From contig NZ_JHEH01000012.1 of NCBI RefSeq assembly GCF_000715505.1, positions 1 through 64,000 of the forward strand: a stretch of DNA of 64,000 bases, in the 5' to 3' direction. Position numbers and translations under genes: made by a program. Positions 46,471-55,118 of the stretch are shown here, one piece after another; within the stretch, counting starts at the first letter, position 1, and each line of letters begins with the position of its first letter. Under the pieces are notes generated by a model. It saw only the letters and a program-made list of their open reading frames with translations, ran no database searches and was not told where the DNA came from. The DNA is from Thioclava dalianensis (lineage in GTDB: Bacteria > Pseudomonadota > Alphaproteobacteria > Rhodobacterales > Rhodobacteraceae).

Positions 46471-47565
46471 ATGAGTCTGCCCTTTGATCTGCCCCCGTCC
46501 AATCCTGCCGAACGCCTGCGCGCGCGTGCAGCGGCTGCGCGCCCGGCTGGCCGGTTCGAACCCTATGCCCGTGCGCCAGAGCATGACGGCTGGGACATTC
46601 CCGAGGAAGAGCATGTCTTGCGCACGCAAGTCAGCGTGGAGCGCCCGAGCCGCGTGATTTCGCGCAACAGCTCGCCCGATGTGCCCTTTGATCGTTCGCT
46701 CAACCCCTATCGCGGCTGCGAGCACGGGTGTATCTACTGTTTCGCGCGGCCCAGCCATGGCTATCTGGGGCTCTCGGCGGGGCTTGATTTCGAGACCCGT
46801 CTGATCGCGCGCCCCGAGGCGCCGCGCGTGCTTGAGGCCGAGCTGCGCAAGCCGGGCTACAGTGTCGCGCCGCTCGCCATCGGCACCAATACCGATCCCT
46901 ATCAGCCGATTGAGCGCAAGATGGGGGTGATGCGCGGTGTGCTGGAAGTGCTGCACGCGCATGGGCATCCGGTGTCCATCGTGACGCGCGGGGCGGCGAT
47001 CCTGCGCGATCTCGATCTGCTGGGCGCGATGGCAGGGCAGGGGCTGGCACAGGTCGGCATCTCGGTGACCACGCTCGATGCGGGGCTTGCGCGCGAGATG
47101 GAGCCGCGCGCGCCCAGCCCGCCCACGCGCATCCGCATGATCCGGGAGCTGTCGCGCGCAGGCATTCCGGTGCGGGTGATGGCCGCGCCGATGATCCCGG
47201 GGCTGACCGATCACGAATTGGAGGCGATCCTGACCGAGGCGCGGCGCGCAGGCGCCAAGGCAGCCTCGATGATCCCGGTGCGGCTGCCCCATGAGGTCGC
47301 CCCGCTTTTCGCCGATTGGATGGAGCGTCACCGCCCCGGTCTGGCCGAAAAGGTGCTGGGCCGGATCCGCGACATGCGCGGCGGCAAGCTCAACGATCCG
47401 CGCTTTGGCAACCGGATGAAGGGGGAGGGCGAGATGGCCGAGCTGTTGCGCCAGCGCTTTGCGCTGTCGTGCAAGCGGCTGGGCTTTGCGCGCAGCCTGC
47501 CCGAGCTGGATTGCACGCAATTCCACCTGCCGCCCCGCAAGGGCGATCAACTCGAACTGTTCTGA
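46471..47565 (+). CDS. PA0069-family radical SAM protein (spore photoproduct lyase-like)
   Basis: 364 residues. Radical-SAM cluster motif CEHGCIYC (Cys83, Cys87, Cys90) in the context LNPYRGCEHGCIYCFARPSH, then AIGTNTDPYQPIE and SIVTRGAAILRDL, matching the Rv2578c/PA0069 family related to spore photoproduct lyase. Probably a DNA- or nucleotide-acting repair enzyme, supported by the LexA box directly in front. ATG at 46471 is preferred: the frame is open far upstream but that region overlaps the promoter and the corrinoid gene. Confidence 0.92.
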   Translation: MSLPFDLPPSNPAERLRARAAAARPAGRFEPYARAPEHDGWDIPEEEHVLRTQVSVERPSRVISRNSSPDVPFDRSLNPYRGCEHGCIYCFARPSHGYLGLSAGLDFETRLIARPEAPRVLEAELRKPGYSVAPLAIGTNTDPYQPIERKMGVMRGVLEVLHAHGHPVSIVTRGAAILRDLDLLGAMAGQGLAQVGISVTTLDAGLAREMEPRAPSPPTRIRMIRELSRAGIPVRVMAAPMIPGLTDHELEAILTEARRAGAKAASMIPVRLPHEVAPLFADWMERHRPGLAEKVLGRIRDMRGGKLNDPRFGNRMKGEGEMAELLRQRFALSCKRLGFARSLPELDCTQFHLPPRKGDQLELF

Positions 47566-47671
47566 GCCCACTTGCATCATTGCATCCTTCTGGCCGGTCG
47601 CGTGAGCGCCGCCCCAGACCGTCCTTGGTCTGAACGTGTTTCGGTGTCGTCTGCGCGGTGCGCCTGAGCGC

Positions 47672-48685
47672 TCAGCTCCGGCGGCGGCCGCGCCGTTCGC
47701 GCTTGGCGCCACCTTCGCCCAGACCGTCGTCTTCCGAGGAAAACCCGCCCAGCCGGGCCGAGATATCCTCAAGGCTCGGGCGGTCCTCGCCGCGCGGCTG
47801 GGTCTCAAGCGCTTCACGCATCGCGCGCAAATGCTCCGACATCGTGCCACAGCAGCCGCCGATGATCGTGGCCCCGCAATCGCGCGCCATAACCGCATAT
47901 TCCGCCATCAGCTCGGGCGTGCCGTCGTAATGGATGTGGCCATCGACATATTTCGGGATGCCAGCATTGCCCTTGGCGATGATCGGTCGCTCCGTCCCGG
48001 TGGCCGCAAATCCCAGCACCGTGCGCAGAAGATCCGAGGCCCCCACGCCGCAATTGGCCCCAAAAGCGAGCGGCGCATGGGTCAGCTTGTCGACCATGCC
48101 CACCATCGCGGTCGAGGTCACGCCCATCATCGTGCGCCCCGCCGTGTCAAAGCTCATCGTGCCGCACCAGGGCATGCCAGCCAGCAAACAGGCTTCGGCG
48201 GCGGCCTTGTATTCCTCAGGGGCCGAGATCGTCTCGACCCAGAGCACATCGGCACCGCCCTCTTTGAGGCCCTCTGCCTGCTCATGGAACATCTCGACGG
48301 CCAACTCATGGGTCAGCGTGCCCATCGGCGCAAAAATATCGCCCGTCGGCCCCATCGAGCCTGCGACGATCACCGGATGATCCTGCCGGTCGGCAATCTC
48401 GCGCCCAATCTCGGCGGCGAGCCGGTTCAGCTCGCGCACCCGGTTTTGCGCGTTATGCAGCTTGAGCCGCGAGGCGTTGCCGCCAAAGCTGTTGGTCAGA
48501 AACAGATCCGAGCCCGCATCGACGGCTTTCGAATAGAGCTGCTTGATCTTGTTTGGTTGATCGGCATTCCAAAGCTCGGGAGGCTCTCCCGCCTCGAGGC
48601 CCATATTGAACAGATTGGTGCCGGTTGCGCCATCGGCCAGAAGCCAGTCGCGGGTTTCCAGAAGGCGGCTCAGCGCGTCGGTCAT
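47672..48685 (-). CDS. Homocysteine S-methyltransferase (betaine-homocysteine methyltransferase family)
   Basis: 337 residues, Zn-dependent (beta-alpha)8 methyltransferase. Zn ligands Cys212 (GANCGVG) and Cys278/Cys279 (GGCCGT), N-terminal DGATGTNL and TNSFGGN. Annotated in relatives as betaine-homocysteine methyltransferase, but with a free corrinoid protein and DUF1638 next door it may instead take the methyl group from methylcobalamin. C-terminal 35 residues are charged and end RERRGRRRS. The start MTDALSR at 48685 has GAGG before it; the longer frame reaches 48784. Converges on the radical-SAM gene. Confidence 0.92.
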   Translation of the reverse strand: MTDALSRLLETRDWLLADGATGTNLFNMGLEAGEPPELWNADQPNKIKQLYSKAVDAGSDLFLTNSFGGNASRLKLHNAQNRVRELNRLAAEIGREIADRQDHPVIVAGSMGPTGDIFAPMGTLTHELAVEMFHEQAEGLKEGGADVLWVETISAPEEYKAAAEACLLAGMPWCGTMSFDTAGRTMMGVTSTAMVGMVDKLTHAPLAFGANCGVGASDLLRTVLGFAATGTERPIIAKGNAGIPKYVDGHIHYDGTPELMAEYAVMARDCGATIIGGCCGTMSEHLRAMREALETQPRGEDRPSLEDISARLGGFSSEDDGLGEGGAKRERRGRRRS

Positions 48686-48711
48686 CAAGGGCCTCGTTTC
48701 CATGGCGTTGA

Positions 48712-48730
48712 GGCCGCGACAAGCGCGGCC
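48712..48730 (-). promoter_or_regulatory. Leader stem-loop before the homocysteine methyltransferase gene
   Basis: Perfect 7-bp stem GGCCGCG/CGCGGCC with a 5-base loop, 27 bases before the start. No T-run and no match that I can make to SAM-II, SAM/SAH or SAH riboswitches. May be a simple leader hairpin. Confidence 0.35.
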
Positions 48731-48780
48731 TTTCGATCCTGTCCTGCCATGCCGTGCGACAATTGGCAAATTCCTTTCGT

Positions 48781-50778
48781 TCAAGAAGATAGTGAGCGAA
48801 ATTTGTGAAACAGCCCGTGGCGCGGCGCGGAAGCGCCCGGCAGGGGCGGTGGCGCGTGGATCTGGCGTGCAATGTCGAGGCCGCCCAGCAGCAGGCTCAC
48901 GCGGGTGGGCGCGGCCATGTAGCGGGGGCTGAGATGCGGGGCAAAGCCCAGCTTGAACTGCCGCAATCCAGCCGCACCCGCCATTCGCTCCGCGCGCTGC
49001 CAGACATGGCGTGCCGGGCCAGTGAAGCGGCTGGGGCAGGGCGGAAGGGCCGCAAGCGACAGGCGCGTGGCCCCGGAGATGCGCGCAGCCTCAATCGCCG
49101 TCACGATCAGCGCCTGCATCGTACCGTCGGGCGCGTCGGGGGCCGGGCGCATTAGATCGAGTACCCATTCCCGGTCATTGGTGTGAAAGCTTGCAAATCC
49201 GACGATCTCGTCACCCTTCCGGGCGACAATGACGCTTTGCCCTGCGATATAGTCCGGGCAGAAGCGGCCCATCGAGAAGCCCCGTTCGCCGCCACGCACC
49301 TCGTGCCAGCGCGCCGCGACCGGCGTAAGAGCGGTGGGCTCGATGCACGCCTCATGGGTGCAGCGTATTCCGGCTTTCGCCGCCTTGCGCAGTTTGCGGC
49401 GCAGCCCCGAGCGGGCGGGCTGATCCGTCGAGAACCCTTTCGTTTCAAGCCAGCATTCGGTAGCCATCAGGGTCACGTGCCAGCGCGCTTTGCGTGCGCG
49501 AGCCGCCGCACGTGGTGTCAGCTTATAGGCGCAGGCGATCCGCCCCTCGTCGCGGGCCTTGTGGCGCAGATCGTCCAGAAGGCGGCCAGTGTTGCGCGCA
49601 CCAAACGGGTCGAGGAGGCCTACAAGTGCCTGCGGTGTGCGCCCGATCATCCAGCCGCCCCGCGCGCCGGGATCGATCAGCACGCCATGTTCGCCTTGGC
49701 GCAGCAGCCCCAGCTCGGCCTGATCGGAGCGGGCCAATTGCCGTTCGAGCCAGACGGGCAGGTCCGGATCGGGCGCGAGCAGACGTGCCGGGGCAAGCTC
49801 TGGTGCCCGCCGGGGCGGTCGCGCCAACATGCCCATCGCGGCAAGGGTGGGGGCTGCGTAATAGACCAGCCGCCATGCGAGGATCGCAGCCAAGATCTGC
49901 GCGGTCTGATCGGGCGGCAACAGGGCCAGAAGCGTGACCTCGAATGGCCCCACGCCGCCCGGCGAGCCCGAGACAAAGCCAGCCCCGAGCGCGATCAGAA
50001 AGGCCGGATAGAGGGCGAGAAAGCCGATCCCGCTCTCTGCGGGCAGCAAAAGCCATAGCGCGAGGGCCGCAAAGGCGGTGTCGATCGCGCAGAGCCAGAG
50101 AATGCGTCCCTGCACGGCCAGCGGTGGCAGGCGGAGCTTCCATCCTGCGAGCCGCAGGTTCGGTCGATATAGCGCAAGGGCGGTCACCGCACCGCCCCCC
50201 AGTAGCGCAAGGCCTGCCAATACGCGCAGGGCGGTGGCGCCTTGGCCGTGCATGGGCAGCGGTAAAATAAGCAGCACGGCCGCGCTTAGCACGGCCCATC
50301 CGGCGAGGAAGCTGGCCGCGACCGCAAGCGTGAGGCGCGTGGCGCTCAGCAGCGAAAGCCCCGGCAGCATTCGCCAGCGCACCAGCGCGCCCGAGATCAG
50401 CCCGAATCCCAGCGTCTGCGAGATCGCGATGGCGACCCATCCGGCGCGCCCCGCGCGGCCCGACGGCTGGCCTGTTCCAAGCATACGGTGGAGCAGGGCG
50501 TCATATTTCGCAAGCGCCGCGAAGGAGGCGGTCGTGGCGAGGGCGGCACCCAGCCATTGCAAGGCCGTAACCTGTGCAACGCTGGATAGGATCGCGGGCC
50601 AGTCGAGATGGGCGATCCGGTCGCGCAGCACCATCGCCAAGCCTGCAAGCACCGCGAGCACGATGATCTGGCGGCGGGCCGCGCGCGCCCAGCCGGGCAG
50701 GCGTCCGGCCTGTTCGGTTTGTACCGAGCGGACCCGGGCGAGAGCCCGCCGCGTCTTGTCGTGAACCTGCTGTCGCAC
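48781..50778 (-). CDS. MprF-like membrane protein with C-terminal DUF2156 domain
   Basis: 665 residues. The N-terminal half has about eight membrane helices of the lysylphosphatidylglycerol synthetase/flippase type (GSPGGVGPFEVTLLALLP). The C-terminal DUF2156/GNAT-like half contains GARGGWMIGRTPQALVGLLDP and WVLDLMRPAPDAPDGTMQAL, matching aminoacyl-phospholipid synthases. Likely modifies a membrane lipid with an amino acid using aminoacyl-tRNA. Start uncertain: GTG 50778 has GGGGAG at the right distance; TTG 50793 and GTG 50784 are alternatives. Confidence 0.85.
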   Translation of the reverse strand: MRQQVHDKTRRALARVRSVQTEQAGRLPGWARAARRQIIVLAVLAGLAMVLRDRIAHLDWPAILSSVAQVTALQWLGAALATTASFAALAKYDALLHRMLGTGQPSGRAGRAGWVAIAISQTLGFGLISGALVRWRMLPGLSLLSATRLTLAVAASFLAGWAVLSAAVLLILPLPMHGQGATALRVLAGLALLGGGAVTALALYRPNLRLAGWKLRLPPLAVQGRILWLCAIDTAFAALALWLLLPAESGIGFLALYPAFLIALGAGFVSGSPGGVGPFEVTLLALLPPDQTAQILAAILAWRLVYYAAPTLAAMGMLARPPRRAPELAPARLLAPDPDLPVWLERQLARSDQAELGLLRQGEHGVLIDPGARGGWMIGRTPQALVGLLDPFGARNTGRLLDDLRHKARDEGRIACAYKLTPRAAARARKARWHVTLMATECWLETKGFSTDQPARSGLRRKLRKAAKAGIRCTHEACIEPTALTPVAARWHEVRGGERGFSMGRFCPDYIAGQSVIVARKGDEIVGFASFHTNDREWVLDLMRPAPDAPDGTMQALIVTAIEAARISGATRLSLAALPPCPSRFTGPARHVWQRAERMAGAAGLRQFKLGFAPHLSPRYMAAPTRVSLLLGGLDIARQIHAPPPLPGASAPRHGLFHKFRSLSS

Positions 50779-50874
50779 CCGCACTCTCCCCAAAACCCTT
50801 CAGGCGGCAGGGATAGCGCGCAGAGATTGAGATCCGTTTAAGAGGTGGCAGTCTGGGAGGCGGCAGCGGACATG

Positions 50875-50902
50875 AAAAAACCGGGCGCAGAGGGGCGCCC
50901 GG
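50875..50902 (-). terminator. Terminator after the DUF1476 gene
   Basis: 8-bp stem CCGGGCGC (50881-50888)/GCGCCCGG (50895-50902), 6-base loop, followed on the minus strand by TTTTTT. Ends the DUF1476 transcript before the MprF-like gene. Confidence 0.92.
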
Positions 50903-50925
50903 TCGGTTCTTTCGCCTCGCGGCGC

Positions 50926-51240
50926 TCAGCTTTCGGCGAGCACCTGGCGGCGGGCCTCGGCCATGCATTCCGCCATTTTCGCGCGGATCGTGGTCTCATC
51001 GGCCTTGCCGTCCAGATCGCCTGCCAGTTTGCGATAGACATCCTCGTGGCCGGCTTCCTCGAAATCGGCGGTCACGACGGTGCGGATGTAATCGGTGGCC
51101 TCGGCGCCGGTCTTGCCCAGCAGAGCCGCCGCCCACTCGCCCAGCATTTTGTTGCAGCGCGCATCGGCCTTGAATTGCAACTCTGCATCATGGGCGAATT
51201 TGTTCTCATAGGCATCTTTGCGATCATCGAATGACGTCAT
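50926..51240 (-). CDS. DUF1476 protein, F1-ATPase zeta subunit-like
   Basis: 104 residues, mostly helical and charged. [20 protein letters not shown], then [19 protein letters not shown] and [15 protein letters not shown] match DUF1476, the family that includes the zeta inhibitor of the alphaproteobacterial F1F0-ATPase (known from Paracoccus denitrificans). The N-terminal segment is the inhibitory part in that protein. Single-gene unit with AGGAG before the ATG and a strong terminator; divergent from purC. Confidence 0.9.
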   Translation of the reverse strand: MTSFDDRKDAYENKFAHDAELQFKADARCNKMLGEWAAALLGKTGAEATDYIRTVVTADFEEAGHEDVYRKLAGDLDGKADETTIRAKMAECMAEARRQVLAES

Positions 51241-51390
51241 CGCCCGTCTCCTCTGGATAAACTATTCGTTACCATCAGGATATGCACATGCACCGATGCC
51301 ATCGCAAGGGGCAAGGCTCCCTCCTTTGTGTGATCCTCGATACGCTTTGCACCGCGGGTTTGCCACTGTTTGCCTTGCTCCAGAGACAGG

Positions 51391-51408
51391 CTTGTCCTAT
51401 AGGGCAAG
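51391..51408 (+). promoter_or_regulatory. Operator-like dyad before purC
   Basis: CTTGTCCTATAGGGCAAG is an 18-base inverted repeat with one mismatched pair. It overlaps a possible -10 (TATAGG 51399-51404, 18 bases after TTGCTC 51375-51380). About 65 bases before purC. The regulator is unknown. Confidence 0.4.
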
Positions 51409-51472
51409 CAATAGGGTCCTTAGGCTGTCCGCGCCCGGGCAGAGACCGGCCCGAAGAGAAAACGGAGACGCC

Positions 51473-52234
51473 ATGGCACCCCGGCGCAAGAAAATTTACG
51501 AAGGCAAGGCCAAGACACTTTACGAGGGCCCCGAACCGGGCACGCTCGTTCAGTATTTCAAAGATGACGCCACCGCGTTCAACGCCCAGAAAAAGGCGAC
51601 GATCGAGGGCAAAGGCGTGCTCAATAACCGCCTGTCCGAGTATTTCATGACCGGGCTGACGAATATTGGCGTGCCCAACCACTTCATCAAGCGTCTCAAC
51701 ATGCGCGAGCAGTTGATCCGTCAGGTCGAGATCGTGCCGCTTGAAGTGATCGTGCGCAATTTCGCCGCCGGCTCGATTGCCAAGCGGCTGGGCCTTGAGG
51801 AGGGCACGCCGCTGCCCCGTCCGATCGTCGAGTATAGCTACAAGAATGACGATCTGGGCGATCCGCTGGTCCCCGAAGAATATATCATCGCCTTTGGCTG
51901 GGCCAACCAGCAGGATATGGATGACATCGTGGCGCTGGCGCTCAGGGTCAATGATTTCCTTTCGGGCGTGTTCTATGGCGTCGGCATTAAGCTGATCGAC
52001 TTCAAGATCGAGATCGGTCGGGTCTGGGAGGGCGATTTCATGCGCCTGATCGTCGCCGATGAGATCAGCCCCGATAGCTGCCGCCTGTGGGATTCGAAAA
52101 CCGGTCAGAAGCTCGACAAGGACGTGTTCCGCCGCGATCTGGGCAATCTGACCGACGCCTACACGGAAGTGGCCCGGCGGCTGGGCGTGATGCCCACCAA
52201 TACCCAACCGATCAAACCGACGCTGATCAACTGA
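51473..52234 (+). CDS. purC: SAICAR synthetase PurC
   Basis: ATP-dependent ligase joining CAIR and aspartate in purine synthesis. [44 protein letters not shown] and IDFKIEIGR are diagnostic. 253 residues. ATG at 51473 with GGAG upstream; the frame is open to 51218. purS follows 14 bases after the stop, so purC, purS and purQ form one operon. purL is not in the window. Confidence 0.96.
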   Translation: MAPRRKKIYEGKAKTLYEGPEPGTLVQYFKDDATAFNAQKKATIEGKGVLNNRLSEYFMTGLTNIGVPNHFIKRLNMREQLIRQVEIVPLEVIVRNFAAGSIAKRLGLEEGTPLPRPIVEYSYKNDDLGDPLVPEEYIIAFGWANQQDMDDIVALALRVNDFLSGVFYGVGIKLIDFKIEIGRVWEGDFMRLIVADEISPDSCRLWDSKTGQKLDKDVFRRDLGNLTDAYTEVARRLGVMPTNTQPIKPTLIN

Positions 52235-52248
52235 AAGGAAGCCCGAGG

Positions 52249-52488
52249 ATGAAAGCGCGCGTGCATGTGATGCTCAAGGATGGCGTTCTGGACCCGCAGG
52301 GCGAGGCTGTGCGCCACGCGCTGGGGCATCTGGGCTTTTCGGGCGTCGAGGGCGTCCGTCAGGGCAAGGTGATTGAGTTGGATCTGGCCGCCACCGATGC
52401 CGCCGCCGCCGAGAACGAGGTGCAGGTGATGTGCGAGAAGTTGCTCGCCAATACGGTGATCGAGAAATACACCGTCGAGATCGTCTGA
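52249..52488 (+). CDS. purS: FGAM synthase subunit PurS
   Basis: 79 residues. Structural subunit of the PurLQS phosphoribosylformylglycinamidine synthase. VHVMLKDGVLDPQGEAVRHA and GVRQGKVIELDL are the family's landmarks. AAAGGA lies before the ATG. A hairpin-rich 99-base gap follows. Confidence 0.94.
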   Translation: MKARVHVMLKDGVLDPQGEAVRHALGHLGFSGVEGVRQGKVIELDLAATDAAAAENEVQVMCEKLLANTVIEKYTVEIV

Positions 52489-52514
52489 ACGTCGCAAATG
52501 CCCGGGAGCGGTGC

Positions 52515-52533
52515 CGGGGCCGGTTTGGCCCCG
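52515..52533 (+). other. GC-rich stem-loop between purS and purQ
   Basis: 7-bp stem CGGGGCC (52515-52521)/GGCCCCG (52527-52533) with loop GGTTT and no T-run. A second short pairing GGGG/CCCC lies at about 52553-52565. Probably mRNA structure in the operon rather than a terminator. Confidence 0.45.
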
Positions 52534-52587
52534 CGCCACGCGACCGGGCTCCGGGGCTGCACCCCATCCAGAGCAGGAGATCCTGAC

Positions 52588-53256
52588 ATGAAAGCCGCCG
52601 TCATCACCTTCCCCGGGTCCAATTGCGACCGCGACCTTGTCGTCGGCTTCGAGCGCGCAGGCATCGAGGTCACCCGGGTCTGGCACAAGGAAACCACGCT
52701 GCCCGAGGGGCTCGACGTGATCGGCGTGCCGGGCGGGTTTTCCTATGGCGATTACCTGCGTTGCGGCGCGATTGCCTCGCGCTCGCCGGTGGGGCAGGCA
52801 ATTGCCGATTTCGCTGGGCGCGGCGGCTATGTTCTGGGCATCTGCAACGGGTTTCAGGTCCTTACCGAGATGGGCTTGCTGCCGGGCGCGCTGATGCGCA
52901 ACGGCTCGCTCAAATATATCTGCAAGCCGGTGGCGCTGCGCGTTGAGACTGCCGAGAGCGCCTATACCGACGGGATGACCCCGGGCGAGACGGTGACGAT
53001 CCCGATTGCGCATCACGATGGTAATTACCAGATCGATCCCGAGGGACTGGCGCAGCTCAAGGCTGAGGATCGGGTGGCGTTTCGCTATGTCGAGAACCCC
53101 AATGGCTCGGTCGATGACATCGCAGGCGTGCTCAGCGAGAACCGCCGGGTGCTTGGGATGATGCCGCATCCCGAGCGCGCGATCGATGCCGCGCAAGGTG
53201 GCGCTGACGGGGCGGCGCTTTTCCGCGCGTTGAGCGGGATCATGGCACGCGCCTGA
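52588..53256 (+). CDS. purQ: FGAM synthase glutaminase subunit PurQ
   Basis: 222 residues. Class I glutamine amidotransferase supplying ammonia to PurL. Nucleophile Cys86 in LGICNGFQ, and the His194/Glu196 pair in [17 protein letters not shown] near the N-terminus is typical. AGGAGA precedes the ATG at 52588; the frame is open to 52498. Confidence 0.95.
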   Translation: MKAAVITFPGSNCDRDLVVGFERAGIEVTRVWHKETTLPEGLDVIGVPGGFSYGDYLRCGAIASRSPVGQAIADFAGRGGYVLGICNGFQVLTEMGLLPGALMRNGSLKYICKPVALRVETAESAYTDGMTPGETVTIPIAHHDGNYQIDPEGLAQLKAEDRVAFRYVENPNGSVDDIAGVLSENRRVLGMMPHPERAIDAAQGGADGAALFRALSGIMARA

Positions 53257-53303
53257 CCGCTGCCTGCTTGCCCGCGCGCTCTGAGCTGGCGTAGATTGAC
53301 GCT

Positions 53304-55115
53304 ATGTCCGATGACACCGCGCAAGATCTGATACTGCCCGAGGCGGCGGAGGCCGCATCCGAGCCTCCGGCGCGCGCGCGCCGTTTGCGGGCGCGGTGGC
53401 TGATGCGGATTGCGGTGGCGGCGGTGCTGGCCCTGGCCATTGCGGTGATGCTGATGACGAATGTCTGGCTCACCCAGCGCTTCACCGAAACCACGCGGGT
53501 GCGCGCCGAACTGCGTCTGGCGCTTTATACCGGCAACATCACTTCGGAATTGCAGCGCACCAATGTCGTGCCGCTGCTGCTGGCGCGCGATCCGCAGTTG
53601 ATCAAGGCACTCGATACAAACGATTATTCGACCGCCTCGGCCCGGCTGATCTCGGCCCGCCAAGAGGTCGCGGTGGCCTCGATCCGGCTGTTGGACATGC
53701 AGGGCCGTGTGGTGGCCTCGACCAATCGCACCCAGATCGGGATGGCCTTTCCCAATACCGAGTTTTTCGTCGATGCCACGCGCTCGCGCGAGACGATTTT
53801 TTCGCTCAATACCAATGAGGCAGGCGGCACCGAGTTCGACTATTCCCGCGCGCTCATTCAGGACAATAAGCCGGTCGGGGTGATCGTCGTTGAGGCGGAT
53901 CTGTCGAAATTCGAGCGCTCTTGGGCCGGGATTTCGGATGCGGTGGCGGTGACCGACAGTTCGGGCAAGATCATCCTGACGACCGAACCCCGCTGGCGGG
54001 GCGTCACGATGAATGAAGCACTTGCGGCGCGTTCGGCCCCGTCGGCGATCGAGCGGGCGTTGCAGGCCACCGCCGATTGGGCCAACGACGCGCCCGATGC
54101 CTATCTCAAGGGACAGGCGGTGATGCGCACCGAGACCCGCGTGCCATTCCGGGGCTGGAAGATGATCGCCTTCACCAGCTACGATTCGGTGCGTGAGCGG
54201 GTGAATGCGGTGCTCGCGCTTGAAATCATGGGCTTTGCGATCCTGTTGGCGCTGGTGTTCTACGCGCTCTCGCGTCGGGCGCGGCGGCAAAGTCAGGCAT
54301 TGCGCGCGGAATCGGCAGAGCTGCGCACGCTCAACTCCCGTCTGACCCGCGAGATCGCCGAGCGCGAAAAGGCGCAGATGGATCTTGCGGTGGCCGAGCA
54401 GACGCTTGCGCAAAGCTCTAAACTGGCCGCATTGGGCGAGATGTCGGCTGCCGTCAGCCACGAGCTGAACCAGCCGCTGGCCGCGATGAAAACCTATCTG
54501 GCAGGCGCGCGGCTGCTTTTGCAACGTGCGCGCACCGAAGAGGCGCTGTCCTCGTTCCAGCGCATCGATGATCTGATCGGTCGAATGGGGGCGATTACGC
54601 GGCAGCTCAAATCCTATGCCCGCAAGGGCGGCGAGGCGTTTGAGCCGGTGGATCTGCGCGCGGCGCTCTCGGAGGCGCTCTCGATGATGGAGCCGCAGCT
54701 CAAAACCCGCAAGCTGCACATCATCCGCACCATGCCGCGCGGCTCGGTGATGGTCATGGCCGATCGCATCCGGCTTGAGCAGGTCATTATTAATTTGTTG
54801 CGAAATGCGCTTGATGCCACCAAGTCTGTTGCAGAGCCGCAGGTTGAGCTGATGCTGACCGCGGGCGAGACCGCTGTTTTGAGCGTGCGCGACAATGGGC
54901 CGGGGATCACGGATCTCGACAAGCTGTTCGAGCCGTTCTGGACCACAAAAAAACCGGGAGAGGGAACTGGTCTTGGACTTGCGATTTCTTCTTCCATCAT
55001 CGCAGATTTTGGCGGTCGCATGACCGCGCATAATTCCGAAGGAGGAGGCGCTGTGTTCGAAGTTCAGTTGCCGCTCCTGTCGGACAAGAACAGGTCCGTC
55101 AGGGCCGCGGAGTAA
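53304..55115 (+). CDS. dctB: C4-dicarboxylate-type sensor histidine kinase DctB
   Basis: 603 residues. Membrane helices about 35-57 and 303-322 enclose a periplasmic double-PDC sensor (dCache-like). Next come a coiled coil, an H-box SHELNQPLAAMK with phospho-acceptor His386, N-box IINLLRNALDA, and G-boxes VRDNGPGI and GEGTGLGLAIS. The SHELNQPL form is typical of DctB/NtrB-like kinases. dctD starts three bases after its stop. The cognate transporter genes (dctPQM/dctA) are not in the window, so the dicarboxylate assignment is from family resemblance. Confidence 0.9.
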   Translation: MSDDTAQDLILPEAAEAASEPPARARRLRARWLMRIAVAAVLALAIAVMLMTNVWLTQRFTETTRVRAELRLALYTGNITSELQRTNVVPLLLARDPQLIKALDTNDYSTASARLISARQEVAVASIRLLDMQGRVVASTNRTQIGMAFPNTEFFVDATRSRETIFSLNTNEAGGTEFDYSRALIQDNKPVGVIVVEADLSKFERSWAGISDAVAVTDSSGKIILTTEPRWRGVTMNEALAARSAPSAIERALQATADWANDAPDAYLKGQAVMRTETRVPFRGWKMIAFTSYDSVRERVNAVLALEIMGFAILLALVFYALSRRARRQSQALRAESAELRTLNSRLTREIAEREKAQMDLAVAEQTLAQSSKLAALGEMSAAVSHELNQPLAAMKTYLAGARLLLQRARTEEALSSFQRIDDLIGRMGAITRQLKSYARKGGEAFEPVDLRAALSEALSMMEPQLKTRKLHIIRTMPRGSVMVMADRIRLEQVIINLLRNALDATKSVAEPQVELMLTAGETAVLSVRDNGPGITDLDKLFEPFWTTKKPGEGTGLGLAISSSIIADFGGRMTAHNSEGGGAVFEVQLPLLSDKNRSVRAAE

Positions 55116-55118
55116 GAC

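Noticed and set aside
47615-47632. Terminator between the radical-SAM and homocysteine methyltransferase genes
   Set aside because: A 6-bp stem CAGACC/GGTCTG exists but no T-run follows on either strand.
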